Of a DNA stretch of 64,000 bases, positions 17,901-24,898 are shown piece after piece. The DNA is from an uncultured Dorea sp. (GTDB lineage Bacteria > Bacillota > Clostridia > Lachnospirales > Lachnospiraceae). The stretch lies in NCBI GenBank assembly GCA_910580235.1, contig CAJTVU010000006.1, forward strand, positions 139,367 to 203,366, read 5' to 3'. Under the pieces are notes generated by a model. The model made no database searches. It worked only from the letters and a program-made list of their open reading frames with translations, and was not told where the DNA came from. The stretch's first letter is position 1. Each line of letters begins with the position of its first letter. Made by a program: the position numbers and the translations under genes.

Positions 17901-18490
17901 TTGTAATATATCTACCGTTAGAGATGGCTGATAAATTTGTGAGTAAAAGTTATTATGATGTGATAGAAGTAAAAGTAATTGATACGAATGAAACAAAGGC
18001 CACAGATGGGAAGATTAATAATATTCTAGAAGATAAATATCCAAACCGGATTTTTAGTACTGTTTATACGGAAAAACTACAAAGTACAGTTTCAGAAATA
18101 TTGTATCAGTTTGATTTGATCATATCGTTTATAGGAGTCTTCTGTCTGTTAGTAAGTGGAATTGGCATTATGAATATGGTGCTAGTAAATATAACGGAAA
18201 GACGTCAAGAAATAGGAATTATGATGGCAGTAGGGGCATCATATAAAACAATTATGAAAACATTAATTTTAGAACTGGTTTTTCTTGGTATTATGGGAGG
18301 GGTTGCTGGCTTTGTTGGAGGCTTGCTGGTGGTGTTAATTACACAGTCTATTGCACAAATAATAACGATACCTGATTTTGCTTTTATATTGAGCCTTTCC
18401 TTATTCTTAGGAATTGCGATTGTTTTATTCTTCGGGGTAATACCAATTAAAAAAGCACTAAAAAAGGAGCCGATTGAGGCGCTAAGATGA
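14957..18490 (+). CDS. Secreted squalene-hopene-cyclase-like domain fused to MacB-type ABC permease
   Basis: 1177 residues from a TTG start with AAGGAG at 14941-14946. Residues 1-27 form a Sec signal peptide (hydrophobic IIFMLLVVL, cut near VEA-AP). Residues about 30-605 align by eye with class II triterpene cyclases: repeated QxxxGxW motifs, the acid motif DSDDTA (Asp 353-356; Asp355 matches the catalytic acid), His429 in GHVLTAL matching its activating His, GRWGLCYLYGT and STPEQTAWVIMAL. The aromatic C-terminal pocket (GLNPYKNPYYAHY) differs from squalene cyclases, suggesting another substrate. A beta-rich linker and one transmembrane helix (about 752-777) lead into a MacB module (FAFKNLARNRTRTILTF, periplasmic core, three terminal helices). 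This topology places the cyclase outside the cell. Its ATPase is the next gene. Confidence 0.88.
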   Translation: MYKKVISFSIIFMLLVVLTNPVTVEAAPISDNQLKNSIVTAADYLLSLQTDRGLWQADIRINPRETAYFMVTAKYLQIDGIEEDLKTSAAWLLDHINEDGGWGFFDQGGNSDVSITAIVRLALIINGVDEECEELKRSAVFVENNGGLKNSDIFCKTFYSLFDLYGEPWESPHSEIFFPDLSILYLDNNDEYSPYSSMAWGREAGIAMSVIKEYKKRENLHIKAQELSLAEQWMVSHQLEDGCWYTLLGTCLNMIALHEIDSVKHAPRISKGMAWINSNRDPDGYQKRFVLSVWDTAFSISALLKSNIESSAESLLKAATWIINAQTQGGGYNWSSAPSGGWSYNEYNILYPDSDDTALAITALNDLRFTSYSAEYRKKMAIEKGKEWLLYMQNDDGGWGTFERFDGDKDFKDPTESTEDPSVADITGHVLTALASCGYTSNDQVIQKCIDYIKKDQNDQGAWYGRWGLCYLYGTSCVLQGLSDIGYDMDDEFVVKATDWLLNQQNEDGGWGEHFSWWSEKNGITFTEMGPSTPEQTAWVIMALMKVNPDKYMTQIEAGVQYLLDSQEEYGGWEHPYYTVLGLNPYKNPYYAHYFSLAALSDYAKVKGIVIDTPTENGELRTDKETYLMIDNFSYEDVSEDVMGFIKKSDLNVDFQKNGKNKFLLSLYNDGKEELEDVIVTVYDRDTNKIIAAYDFEALKGEERISKTLSFSNEKQGEKILDIIAEYTARGEARRLSNSHQISLTKESDINVSIFTIIVITIAVLLFICLYILFKNTNNQLIRFAFKNLARNRTRTILTFIGIVIGISATAGAISLGQAFDQKLKKDFESFGAGRIIILPEKVDISVSPPAQTFEKSASLRLDDDVVDEIKKIENVKSVCPVINYETTVIFKGESTNCFIQFVDLDTFRLMTPLNIDKGSILEKGDGLTANVGYDISTKAFTETIDVGDTIKIGDLEVKTKGVFQETDGLSGRIESIVTPNIVIYLPLEMADKFVSKSYYDVIEVKVIDTNETKATDGKINNILEDKYPNRIFSTVYTEKLQSTVSEILYQFDLIISFIGVFCLLVSGIGIMNMVLVNITERRQEIGIMMAVGASYKTIMKTLILELVFLGIMGGVAGFVGGLLVVLITQSIAQIITIPDFAFILSLSLFLGIAIVLFFGVIPIKKALKKEPIEALR

Positions 18491-18499
18491 GGAGGCTAA

Positions 18500-19192
18500 A
18501 TGATAATTAAAGCAAAGAAAATATCAAAAGTCTATAACCAGAATTCGGAAGCAGAATTCTTTGGTATTAGAGAGGTGTCTTTAGAAATAAACGAAGGAGA
18601 GCTGGTTGCGATTGTCGGGCCCAGTGGAGCTGGTAAAACCACTTTGTTTAACATGTTAGGCACGCTGGATACACCTACTTTTGGCCAGTTGGAAATTAAA
18701 GATAAGAATATTCTGAGTATGGGCTATAATGAGAAGTCAAAACTTCGCAATGAAGTGATTGGGTTTATATTTCAGCAATTTCGGCTAATTTCTACTTTAT
18801 CTGCATTGGATAATGCGCTGCTGCCACTTCTTGTTAGTGACGAGGGAGTTGATTCATCAAAAAAAGAAATGGTGGCTCACTTATTTGATAAGTACGGATT
18901 AAAGAATCAGTTAAATAAATATCCCAGCCAATTATCTGGTGGTGAGCAGCAAAGGGTGGCAATTATCAGGGCGCTGGTAAATGATCCGGATATTATTTTG
19001 GCTGATGAGCCAACTGGAAGTTTAGACAGCAAGATGTCGGAGTTTGTATTCAATACATTGCAGCAGATCCATAAGGAAAATGGTAAAACAGTCATTTATA
19101 TTACACATGATATGAATTTAGTGAAAAAAGCGGATAGATTAATTAAAATTAAAGACGGGAGTGTAATTTCAGATGAAGCATGTGGCTATTAA
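18500..19192 (+). CDS. ABC transporter ATP-binding protein partnering the cyclase-permease
   Basis: 230 residues. Walker A GPSGAGKTT (about residue 38), Q-loop FIFQQFR, signature LSGGEQQR, Walker B IILADEPTG and switch YITHD are all present. It starts ten bases after the cyclase-permease stop with an AGGAGG site, so it should energise that protein as a homodimer on a MacB-like permease dimer. MacB systems work as mechanotransmitters that move substrates outside the membrane rather than through it. The gene overlaps the UbiU-like gene by 20 bases. The partner assignment is inferred from position. Confidence 0.93.
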   Translation: MIIKAKKISKVYNQNSEAEFFGIREVSLEINEGELVAIVGPSGAGKTTLFNMLGTLDTPTFGQLEIKDKNILSMGYNEKSKLRNEVIGFIFQQFRLISTLSALDNALLPLLVSDEGVDSSKKEMVAHLFDKYGLKNQLNKYPSQLSGGEQQRVAIIRALVNDPDIILADEPTGSLDSKMSEFVFNTLQQIHKENGKTVIYITHDMNLVKKADRLIKIKDGSVISDEACGY

Positions 19193-20183
19193 TGCGCCAG
19201 CGAGTTCATTCGAAGGAGCAAAGAGGGCTATTGACGCCGGGGCAGATGAAGTATATTGTGGTGTACGATTAAAGGGGATTAAGCATGTTACTTTTAATGG
19301 CAGGCCGAGTTATGGGAGTCTGGAAGATTTTGTAGAGTTAACGAAAGTTACGGAATATGCACACGCTAGAGATAAAAAGGTGAATTTTGTTTTTAATCTG
19401 CCATTTATGGCTGACATACTAGATTTTTTAGCAAAACCCCACATAAAGCAAGCAGTAAAAGCAGATGTAGACAGTTTTATCGTAGCTGATTTAGGCTTAA
19501 TTTTATTGTTAGAACAAATGAAAGTAACAACACCAATACATATAGGAAGTTTTGCTACAGTAAGGAACAAGGAGGCGATTAGGTTTTACTCGCAATTCAA
19601 TATTGCAAGAGTTGTGGCGCCTCCAGATACTACGCTAAAAGAATTATCTAGTTTGGCTAATAATCCATATAATATTGGAATAGAGGCATTCATTCATGGG
19701 CAGGGATGTTCTAATGTAAATGGGAATTGCTATTTATCTCATTCATACAAAAAACAAAGTGTTGAATTTCCGAATGATCCTTTATGGAAATTAGATAATG
19801 ACAAGTCGTTTGTCTCAATTGGTGTTCGTAATCCCTGTATGTTTACTTTTAAAATAGAGGACTGGAAAGGCAATGAAAAAATGAGTCATAACTGCTTGAA
19901 CAATTTTCCGTTCTGCTCTTTATGTTATTTGCCTGATTTATTAAGCACTAAGGTGTCTGTCTTGAAAATTGAAGGAAGGTGTCAGCCGGTAGAATATCAG
20001 GAAAGGGTTCCGAAGGAGTACTCAACATTAATTCGATTATTGGAAAATAATGATATTAAAGGCTATAAGAAGCATTTAGACAGTTTAAAAAAGAATACTC
20101 CGGAATTGCGGGAAGTCTGTCAGCTGAAGAAATGTTTCTATGAAAGAGAGGATACAAATGAATCAGTTAGTACAGTGTATTGA
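19173..20183 (+). CDS. UbiU-like U32 Fe-S protein
   Basis: 336 residues. The N-terminus AINAPASSFEGAKRAIDAGA and DEVYCG matches the U32 barrel start. The segment HGQGCSNVNGNCYLSHS (Cys179, Cys186) matches the UbiU 'HG..C....G.C.LS' motif with the same seven-residue Cys spacing. Further cysteines follow (NPC at 222; FCSLC at 248-251), ending in LKIEGR. In proteobacteria UbiU with UbiV hydroxylates the ubiquinone ring without oxygen using 4Fe-4S clusters. Here it is paired with a UbiV-like gene, so the same kind of hydroxylation is likely. No UbiT-like lipid carrier gene is in the window. It overlaps both neighbours. Confidence 0.8.
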   Translation: MKHVAINAPASSFEGAKRAIDAGADEVYCGVRLKGIKHVTFNGRPSYGSLEDFVELTKVTEYAHARDKKVNFVFNLPFMADILDFLAKPHIKQAVKADVDSFIVADLGLILLLEQMKVTTPIHIGSFATVRNKEAIRFYSQFNIARVVAPPDTTLKELSSLANNPYNIGIEAFIHGQGCSNVNGNCYLSHSYKKQSVEFPNDPLWKLDNDKSFVSIGVRNPCMFTFKIEDWKGNEKMSHNCLNNFPFCSLCYLPDLLSTKVSVLKIEGRCQPVEYQERVPKEYSTLIRLLENNDIKGYKKHLDSLKKNTPELREVCQLKKCFYEREDTNESVSTVY

Positions 20184-20994
20184 TTGTTTTGACCTGACAG
20201 ATATTAAGAGTATTAAAATTTCAAATAAAACCACCGAATTACGATTTGGTGATGAGTTTTGTTTCGAAAAGTGTTTATCTAGTGATGAGCTGGAAGAGGC
20301 AATAAATTTAGCCCAAAAATGTGGCAGGCGTTTATCCTTTATTTACCCGCGTTTGAATGATTGCGAAATGGATATAGTAAAAAATCAGTTGTGTATTATA
20401 AATGCATATAATTTACCAGTGTATATCATCGCAAATGACCTCGGTATCAGTCAGATAAAAAGATCTTTATCGCTAAACAATTTAAAGATAGTATTAGGGC
20501 GTCAGATTATTTCAGTACCTTTGAGAGCAAGACCGGCAATGCGCTCGGTAATGGGGAAGGACAATATAATTTCAAATTTTGCAGATAAGAGATTATTTCA
20601 TTTATCAAATTTAAATTATAAACTGACATTGGAGTTTCTGAAAAAGAGTGGTATTTATGGGCTTGAGTTTGACTATATCCCTGAAACATTTCCATTGCTT
20701 AGGAAGCTTCAAAAGGAAGGAATGCATATTTATATCCACAAAAGTAATGTAATGGTTGCATTAACAAGAAGATGTCATACGAAAAGGCTGGTTTGTAAAG
20801 ACGGTAAAGGCTGTGAATTGATTTGTAAAGATAGGAAATTCCGTTTGTATCATGAAGTGACTGATGAGTTATTTTTAGATGGAAATGCGATTTTAGCAGC
20901 AATTCCTTATGAAGAAAAGGAAATTCTAGAATTAAATAACGAGAATTTTAGTTTAATCGATAGCTATAGTTGGATAAAAGAATATATCAAGTAA
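20158..20994 (+). CDS. UbiV-like U32 Fe-S protein
   Basis: 278 residues from the ATG preceded by AGAGG at 20147-20151. Cysteines 39, 206, 219 and 223 reproduce the spacing of the cluster ligands reported for E. coli UbiV (39, 180, 193, 197): 13 then 4 residues between the last three. The context TRRCHTKRLVCKDGKGCEL resembles UbiV 'SARCFTAR...C..C'. It overlaps the UbiU-like gene by 26 bases, which fits an obligate heterodimer. It would take part in oxygen-independent hydroxylation of the operon's product. Such a pair in a Firmicute operon without ubiquinone genes is unusual. Confidence 0.8.
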   Translation: MNQLVQCIDCFDLTDIKSIKISNKTTELRFGDEFCFEKCLSSDELEEAINLAQKCGRRLSFIYPRLNDCEMDIVKNQLCIINAYNLPVYIIANDLGISQIKRSLSLNNLKIVLGRQIISVPLRARPAMRSVMGKDNIISNFADKRLFHLSNLNYKLTLEFLKKSGIYGLEFDYIPETFPLLRKLQKEGMHIYIHKSNVMVALTRRCHTKRLVCKDGKGCELICKDRKFRLYHEVTDELFLDGNAILAAIPYEEKEILELNNENFSLIDSYSWIKEYIK

Positions 20995-21010
20995 TTCTGG
21001 AGGAGATTTG

Positions 21011-22243
21011 ATGAAAAAAATGCATCTATTACTATATAAGTATCGTGTATCTATGGGCATTGTTCCAGTAGTTGCAGGTATTTTGTATTTTGTTTTGGAT
21101 GAAAATCGAAGATTTAGCAAGACTATGCTTGGAATCGGAGCAACAGTAATGTCTATTGGCATAGTTTTAAGAATCTGGACAGCCATGTATAATTGGGAAA
21201 ATATAAATTCCGTTGAACCCATCGCTACAAATGGCATTATCACAAATGGTCCCTACAGGTATTGCAGGAATCCAATGTATTTTAGCGCCATTATACTTAC
21301 TCTTGGATTTAGTTTAATCTTTGGTTCATGGCAGGTTGTTTTAATTGCTGTTTTACCGACCATAGTGGTGCATCTGCATCAAATATATGTGGAGGAGAGG
21401 TATTTAATAAATATTTGTGATGAATTTTATGATTTATATAAACAAAAAGTACCTAGGCTATTGCCTTATCATGGCAAAATACTTGATATTCCAAGCCAGG
21501 GAAAAGCTAATTGGAAACGGGGGCTGCAAAGAGATGCTGGGCCGATATTTGGAGGAATTGTATTTATTTTTCTAATTGTCATTTTAATTCCTTTTTTAAA
21601 CTATGATTACATATTTCTGGGAGTAGTTGTTGTAGTTACGATTATATTGAATTTCGTTATCGTAGGAAAAATAAAATCAGATGTAGGAAAGGTCAAAGTT
21701 ATACCATCAACGGCTCCCCCGCATGTATTATTGCAGCCGTTAAGATATGTATTGTTTCCTACAGCAAAGTATATTAACAGCTTGAATATAGATAAAGAAG
21801 CTCAAAACCTTGTTGTACTGGATTTGGGCTGTGGGCCGGGATATTATTCAATACCCTTGGCACAAAACATAAATGGAACCTTGATTGTCATGGATATCAG
21901 AGAAAAGATGCTGAAAATCACCCGAGACAGAGCAGAGAAAAAGAATATAAGTAATATTAATTATTTAAAAGGAGATAGTAGCCAGATCGACTTGGCAGAT
22001 GATTATGTTGATCTCATCTGTATTAATTTGGTTCTTGGTGAGATTGTCAAACTGGATGAGAGTATTGATGAAATGGCGAGGATATTGAAGCCTACAGGAA
22101 GAATTTGTGTAATGGAGTCTAAATTTGATGATCATTTTATGAATATTGAAGAGGTAAGAGAGATATTTGAAAAGAAAGGTTTTGATTCGCATCTAATCGA
22201 AAAGAAAAAAACTTATTATATTCTTCAAATTCATAAAAAATAA
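21011..22243 (+). CDS. ICMT/PEMT-like membrane methyltransferase fused to UbiE-type methyltransferase
   Basis: 410 residues from the ATG with TGGAGGAG seven bases upstream. Residues 1-160 form a membrane domain ending in the isoprenylcysteine-methyltransferase/PEMT signature (NGPYRYCRNPMYFS, then VEERYLINICDEFYDLYKQK and VPRLLPY). Two more hydrophobic segments follow. Residues about 265-410 form a soluble SAM domain with LDLGCGPGYYS, VMDIREKML, a KGDSSQIDLADDYVD stretch and an ARILKPTGRICVME strand, as in UbiE/COQ5 quinone methyltransferases. One polypeptide therefore carries two predicted methyltransferase modules, one embedded for lipid-like substrates. It follows the UbiV-like gene by 16 bases. 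The order of reactions is unknown. Confidence 0.82.
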   Translation: MKKMHLLLYKYRVSMGIVPVVAGILYFVLDENRRFSKTMLGIGATVMSIGIVLRIWTAMYNWENINSVEPIATNGIITNGPYRYCRNPMYFSAIILTLGFSLIFGSWQVVLIAVLPTIVVHLHQIYVEERYLINICDEFYDLYKQKVPRLLPYHGKILDIPSQGKANWKRGLQRDAGPIFGGIVFIFLIVILIPFLNYDYIFLGVVVVVTIILNFVIVGKIKSDVGKVKVIPSTAPPHVLLQPLRYVLFPTAKYINSLNIDKEAQNLVVLDLGCGPGYYSIPLAQNINGTLIVMDIREKMLKITRDRAEKKNISNINYLKGDSSQIDLADDYVDLICINLVLGEIVKLDESIDEMARILKPTGRICVMESKFDDHFMNIEEVREIFEKKGFDSHLIEKKKTYYILQIHKK

Positions 22244-22264
22244 CTATTTATAAAGGAGTAATCT

Positions 22265-23224
22265 ATGAAGCTAAAGTATGATTGTATGGAGTATTTGAAG
22301 AAGCAAGATGTGCCTTGGGTTGAGTATGGCGTCAGTAAATTTCTTGAAAAGGATGAAGACGCTGCCGAAGAGAAGAAAAAGAGGCTGCTTGAATGCGCGG
22401 AAGTAAAAGAGACGATAGAAATCGTTGAACAATGGCCAGAACCACCGTTAGTCAGGCACAATGATGTAAATCATCCGATCCATAAAGCACATCTGTTGCT
22501 GGAAATGGGGCTTGATAGTACAGACAAAGTATTGCAGGATCTGGCTAATAAAATATTTGAGCATCAAAATGAAGAGGGTGTGTTTCTATCTTTATTACGT
22601 GTGCCAGAATCCTATGGCGGTGCAAAAGAGGCTCATATGGATTGGCTAATGTGCGATCTTCCCCTCCTAATCCATTTTTTATTAGCAATAGGTTATAAAG
22701 CGGATGAGCGTGTGCAGAAAGGAATCCAATTTTTAATATCAAAAGGCGAGGATAATGGGTGGAGATGTTGTGGATCTATTCATAAGTTCCGGGGGCCAGG
22801 AAGGAAAACGGATTATTGTCCAATAGGTTCTCTGTGGTCATTGCAGGTTTTTTCGCTATTGCCAGAATATCATAATGAAAAGTTTGTGAAAAACGCGATT
22901 GATTCCATTTGTAGCCATTGGAAGAATACAAAAGAACGAAAGATATATATGTTCGCTATGGGGACTGATTTTAAAAAGTTAAAATATCCGAATCATTGGT
23001 ATGATATTATTCATGTTGTCAAGGTGTTAAGTAAATTTGAGTATGCCAGGCAGCAGGAGGCATATAATGAAATGCTTGCTGTTATACTGAACAAGCAAAA
23101 AGAAGACGGCTCTTTTATTCCGGAGTCGCAATTTACCGGATATAAAGGTTGGGATTTTGGACAGAAGAAAATATCATCGCCTACATTAACGTTAACAATA
23201 GCCAAACTGGCAGCAGATATCTAA
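22265..23224 (+). CDS. Cytosolic prenyltransferase/cyclase-like alpha-toroid protein
   Basis: 319 residues, no signal peptide, AAAGGAG site upstream. Repeated helical motifs resemble the squalene-cyclase/prenyltransferase toroid: HQNEEGVFLSLL, GEDNGWRC, KQKEDGSFIPE and a final DFGQKKISSPTLTLTIAKL. No DxDD acid motif is seen, so proton-initiated cyclisation is not supported. HMDWLMCDLPLLIHFLLAIG and the Cys/His-containing CCGSIHKF and DYCPIGSLWSLQ segments are typical of the small 'prenyltransferase-like' proteins of clostridia. It may bind or hand over the prenylated intermediate. It is the last gene of the A+T-rich operon. Function is unassigned. Confidence 0.6.
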   Translation: MKLKYDCMEYLKKQDVPWVEYGVSKFLEKDEDAAEEKKKRLLECAEVKETIEIVEQWPEPPLVRHNDVNHPIHKAHLLLEMGLDSTDKVLQDLANKIFEHQNEEGVFLSLLRVPESYGGAKEAHMDWLMCDLPLLIHFLLAIGYKADERVQKGIQFLISKGEDNGWRCCGSIHKFRGPGRKTDYCPIGSLWSLQVFSLLPEYHNEKFVKNAIDSICSHWKNTKERKIYMFAMGTDFKKLKYPNHWYDIIHVVKVLSKFEYARQQEAYNEMLAVILNKQKEDGSFIPESQFTGYKGWDFGQKKISSPTLTLTIAKLAADI

Positions 23225-23302
23225 AACTCTTCTACAGCGCCTGCTTATTGTGCTATAATATGAAAGAGACATCAGCAATATTCAGGCAAAGGAGAGGATA
23301 TC

Positions 23303-24451
23303 ATGGTATACCGTAAGCTTGGGAGCACAGGGATAGAGGTAAGCGAGATCGGTATGGGCTGCGAAGGCTTTGCAGGGAAGACGGAAGAAGAGGTCGGGCA
23401 GTTTATAGACCTTATGGAACGGGAAGGGGCGAACTGTATAGACCTGTATTCCCCCGACCCGCAGATGAGGAGCGCGCTTGGAGCCGCGCTTCGCGGAAGG
23501 AGAGAGAAGTTCGTGCTGCAGGGGCATCTGTGTACGATCTGGAAGGACGGGCAGTACAAGCGCACAAGAGATATGGAGGAAGTGAAGGAAGGGTTCCGGG
23601 ATCAGCTTAAGCGTCTGGGGACGGATTATGTGGATATCGGGATGATCCATTATGTGGACTCTGTGTCGGAGTGGGAGTCGGTAGCGGGCGGCCCTATTAT
23701 GGAATATGCGCTGGAGCTGAAAAGAAAGGGGCTTATAAAGAGCATCGGGCTTTCCAGCCATAACCCGCAGGCGGCTCTTGCCGCCATTCGGACAGGGAAG
23801 ATCGAGGTTCTTATGTTCAGCGTGAACCCGTGTTACGATCTTATGCCTGCGAGCGAGGATGTAGAAGAGCTCTGGAATGAGGATAATTATAAGGACATGC
23901 TGGTCAATATGGATCCGGAGCGGCAGCAGCTGTATGAGGAGTGCCAGAGAAGGGGCATTGGGATTACGGTCATGAAGGCGTTTGGCGGCGGCGATCTGCT
24001 GGATGGCGAGCTCTCCCCGGCAGGAAAGGCGCTGAACACATTCCAGTGCCTGAATTATGCTCTGACACGTCCGGCAGTAGCGTCTGTCATGGCGGGAGCC
24101 AGGACGATGGAAGAGTTAAAGAAGAGCATCGCTTATGAGCATGCGTCTGAGGAAGAAAAGGATTACGCCCCGGCGCTGGCGGCATTTCCGAAGATCAGCT
24201 GGAAAGGGCACTGTATGTACTGCGGCCATTGTGCCCCGTGCCCGAAGGGGATCGACATCGCTACGACGACGAAATTCCTGAATCTTGCCGTTGCCCAGGG
24301 CGGAGCGCCGGAGACTGTGCGGGAGCATTACGGGACGCTTGTACATAAGGCTTCCGAGTGCATTGCATGCGGCTCCTGTGAGAAGCGATGTCCGTTCGAA
24401 GTGAAAGTTATTGAGAATATGAAGAAAGCTGCAGATATATTTGAAAGATAG
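23303..24451 (+). CDS. Aldo/keto reductase with C-terminal 4Fe-4S domain
   Basis: 382 residues. The N-terminal AKR barrel begins YRKLGSTGIEVSEIGMGCEG and includes DLYSPDPQMRSALG and GMIHYVDS (the usual catalytic Tyr and Lys context is diverged). The C-terminus holds two cysteine groups, CMYCGHCAPCPKGID and CIACGSCEKRCPFEV, forming ferredoxin-like 4Fe-4S sites. This domain pair is common in anaerobic Firmicutes, where it probably transfers electrons to small carbonyl substrates. AAAGGAGAGG precedes the ATG. Base composition switches here to the G+C-richer host style, so it is probably not part of the upstream operon. Confidence 0.85.
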   Translation: MVYRKLGSTGIEVSEIGMGCEGFAGKTEEEVGQFIDLMEREGANCIDLYSPDPQMRSALGAALRGRREKFVLQGHLCTIWKDGQYKRTRDMEEVKEGFRDQLKRLGTDYVDIGMIHYVDSVSEWESVAGGPIMEYALELKRKGLIKSIGLSSHNPQAALAAIRTGKIEVLMFSVNPCYDLMPASEDVEELWNEDNYKDMLVNMDPERQQLYEECQRRGIGITVMKAFGGGDLLDGELSPAGKALNTFQCLNYALTRPAVASVMAGARTMEELKKSIAYEHASEEEKDYAPALAAFPKISWKGHCMYCGHCAPCPKGIDIATTTKFLNLAVAQGGAPETVREHYGTLVHKASECIACGSCEKRCPFEVKVIENMKKAADIFER

Positions 24452-24467
24452 ATTTCAAGGATAGAAT

Positions 24468-24497
24468 CAGGGAAGCCCTTGACACGAGGCTTCCCTG
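24468..24497. terminator. Hairpin after the aldo/keto reductase gene
   Basis: CAGGGAAGCC (24468-24477) pairs perfectly with GGCTTCCCTG (24488-24497). No U-run follows, so termination is uncertain. The stem overlaps the -35 box of the ssrA promoter, so it could instead influence that promoter. Confidence 0.5.
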
Positions 24498-24507
24498 TGC
24501 ATATAAT
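24479..24507 (+). promoter_or_regulatory. Consensus sigma-70 promoter of ssrA
   Basis: TTGACA (24479-24484), a 17-base spacer, then TATAAT (24502-24507): a perfect vegetative promoter. Transcription would start near 24514, about 35 bases before the mature tmRNA 5' end, which needs RNase P trimming. Confidence 0.9.
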
Positions 24508-24548
24508 AAGGATGGAAGACACCCAGAGGGTATATGTTTTTATATTAA

Positions 24549-24897
24549 GGGCTTGTACTGGTTTCGACGGGGGTCTGGAAGCGAAAGAAGCCATCCGTAG
24601 CGGGACACTACGTTAAAAGTTCCAATTAAATATAAACGCAGACAATAGAGAATTAGCGTACGCTGCCTAATTAGGCGGCAGTCGGCCCCGAGCTGTCCGC
24701 GGCTTGGGCAACCGGCTTCAAATTAAGCGGAGCACTTCGTCTCCAAAGCTTTGAGGGGATGGAAGAACCTATGAAGCTACTGAAATCAGAAGCCTGTCAT
24801 TAGGCGTCTGACAGAGGGAATGTCAAAATAATGACTGTGATGGGAGATGCTTTGGTGGATGGGCTTTCGGACGCGGGTTCAACTCCCGCCAGGTCCA
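24549..24897 (+). ncRNA. ssrA: Transfer-messenger RNA
   Basis: The 5' end GGGCTTGTACTGGTTTCGAC and the 3' TPsiC-like arm GGGTTCAACTCCCGCC are diagnostic of tmRNA. GGGCTTG (24549-24555) pairs with CAGGTCC (24890-24896) as the alanine-type acceptor stem. The CCA tail is not encoded (discriminator A then CTT). The tag reading frame is at 24638-24670: GCA GAC AAT ... GCC TAA, giving ADNRELAYAA, a hydrophobic degradation tag ending in AA. It rescues stalled ribosomes with SmpB. It is a single-copy RNA with its own promoter. Confidence 0.96.
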
Positions 24898-24898
24898 C

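Noticed and set aside
23303..24451. Aldo/keto reductase as the last gene of the prenyl operon.
   Set aside because: Base composition changes abruptly, it has its own leader, and the family is common elsewhere in such genomes.
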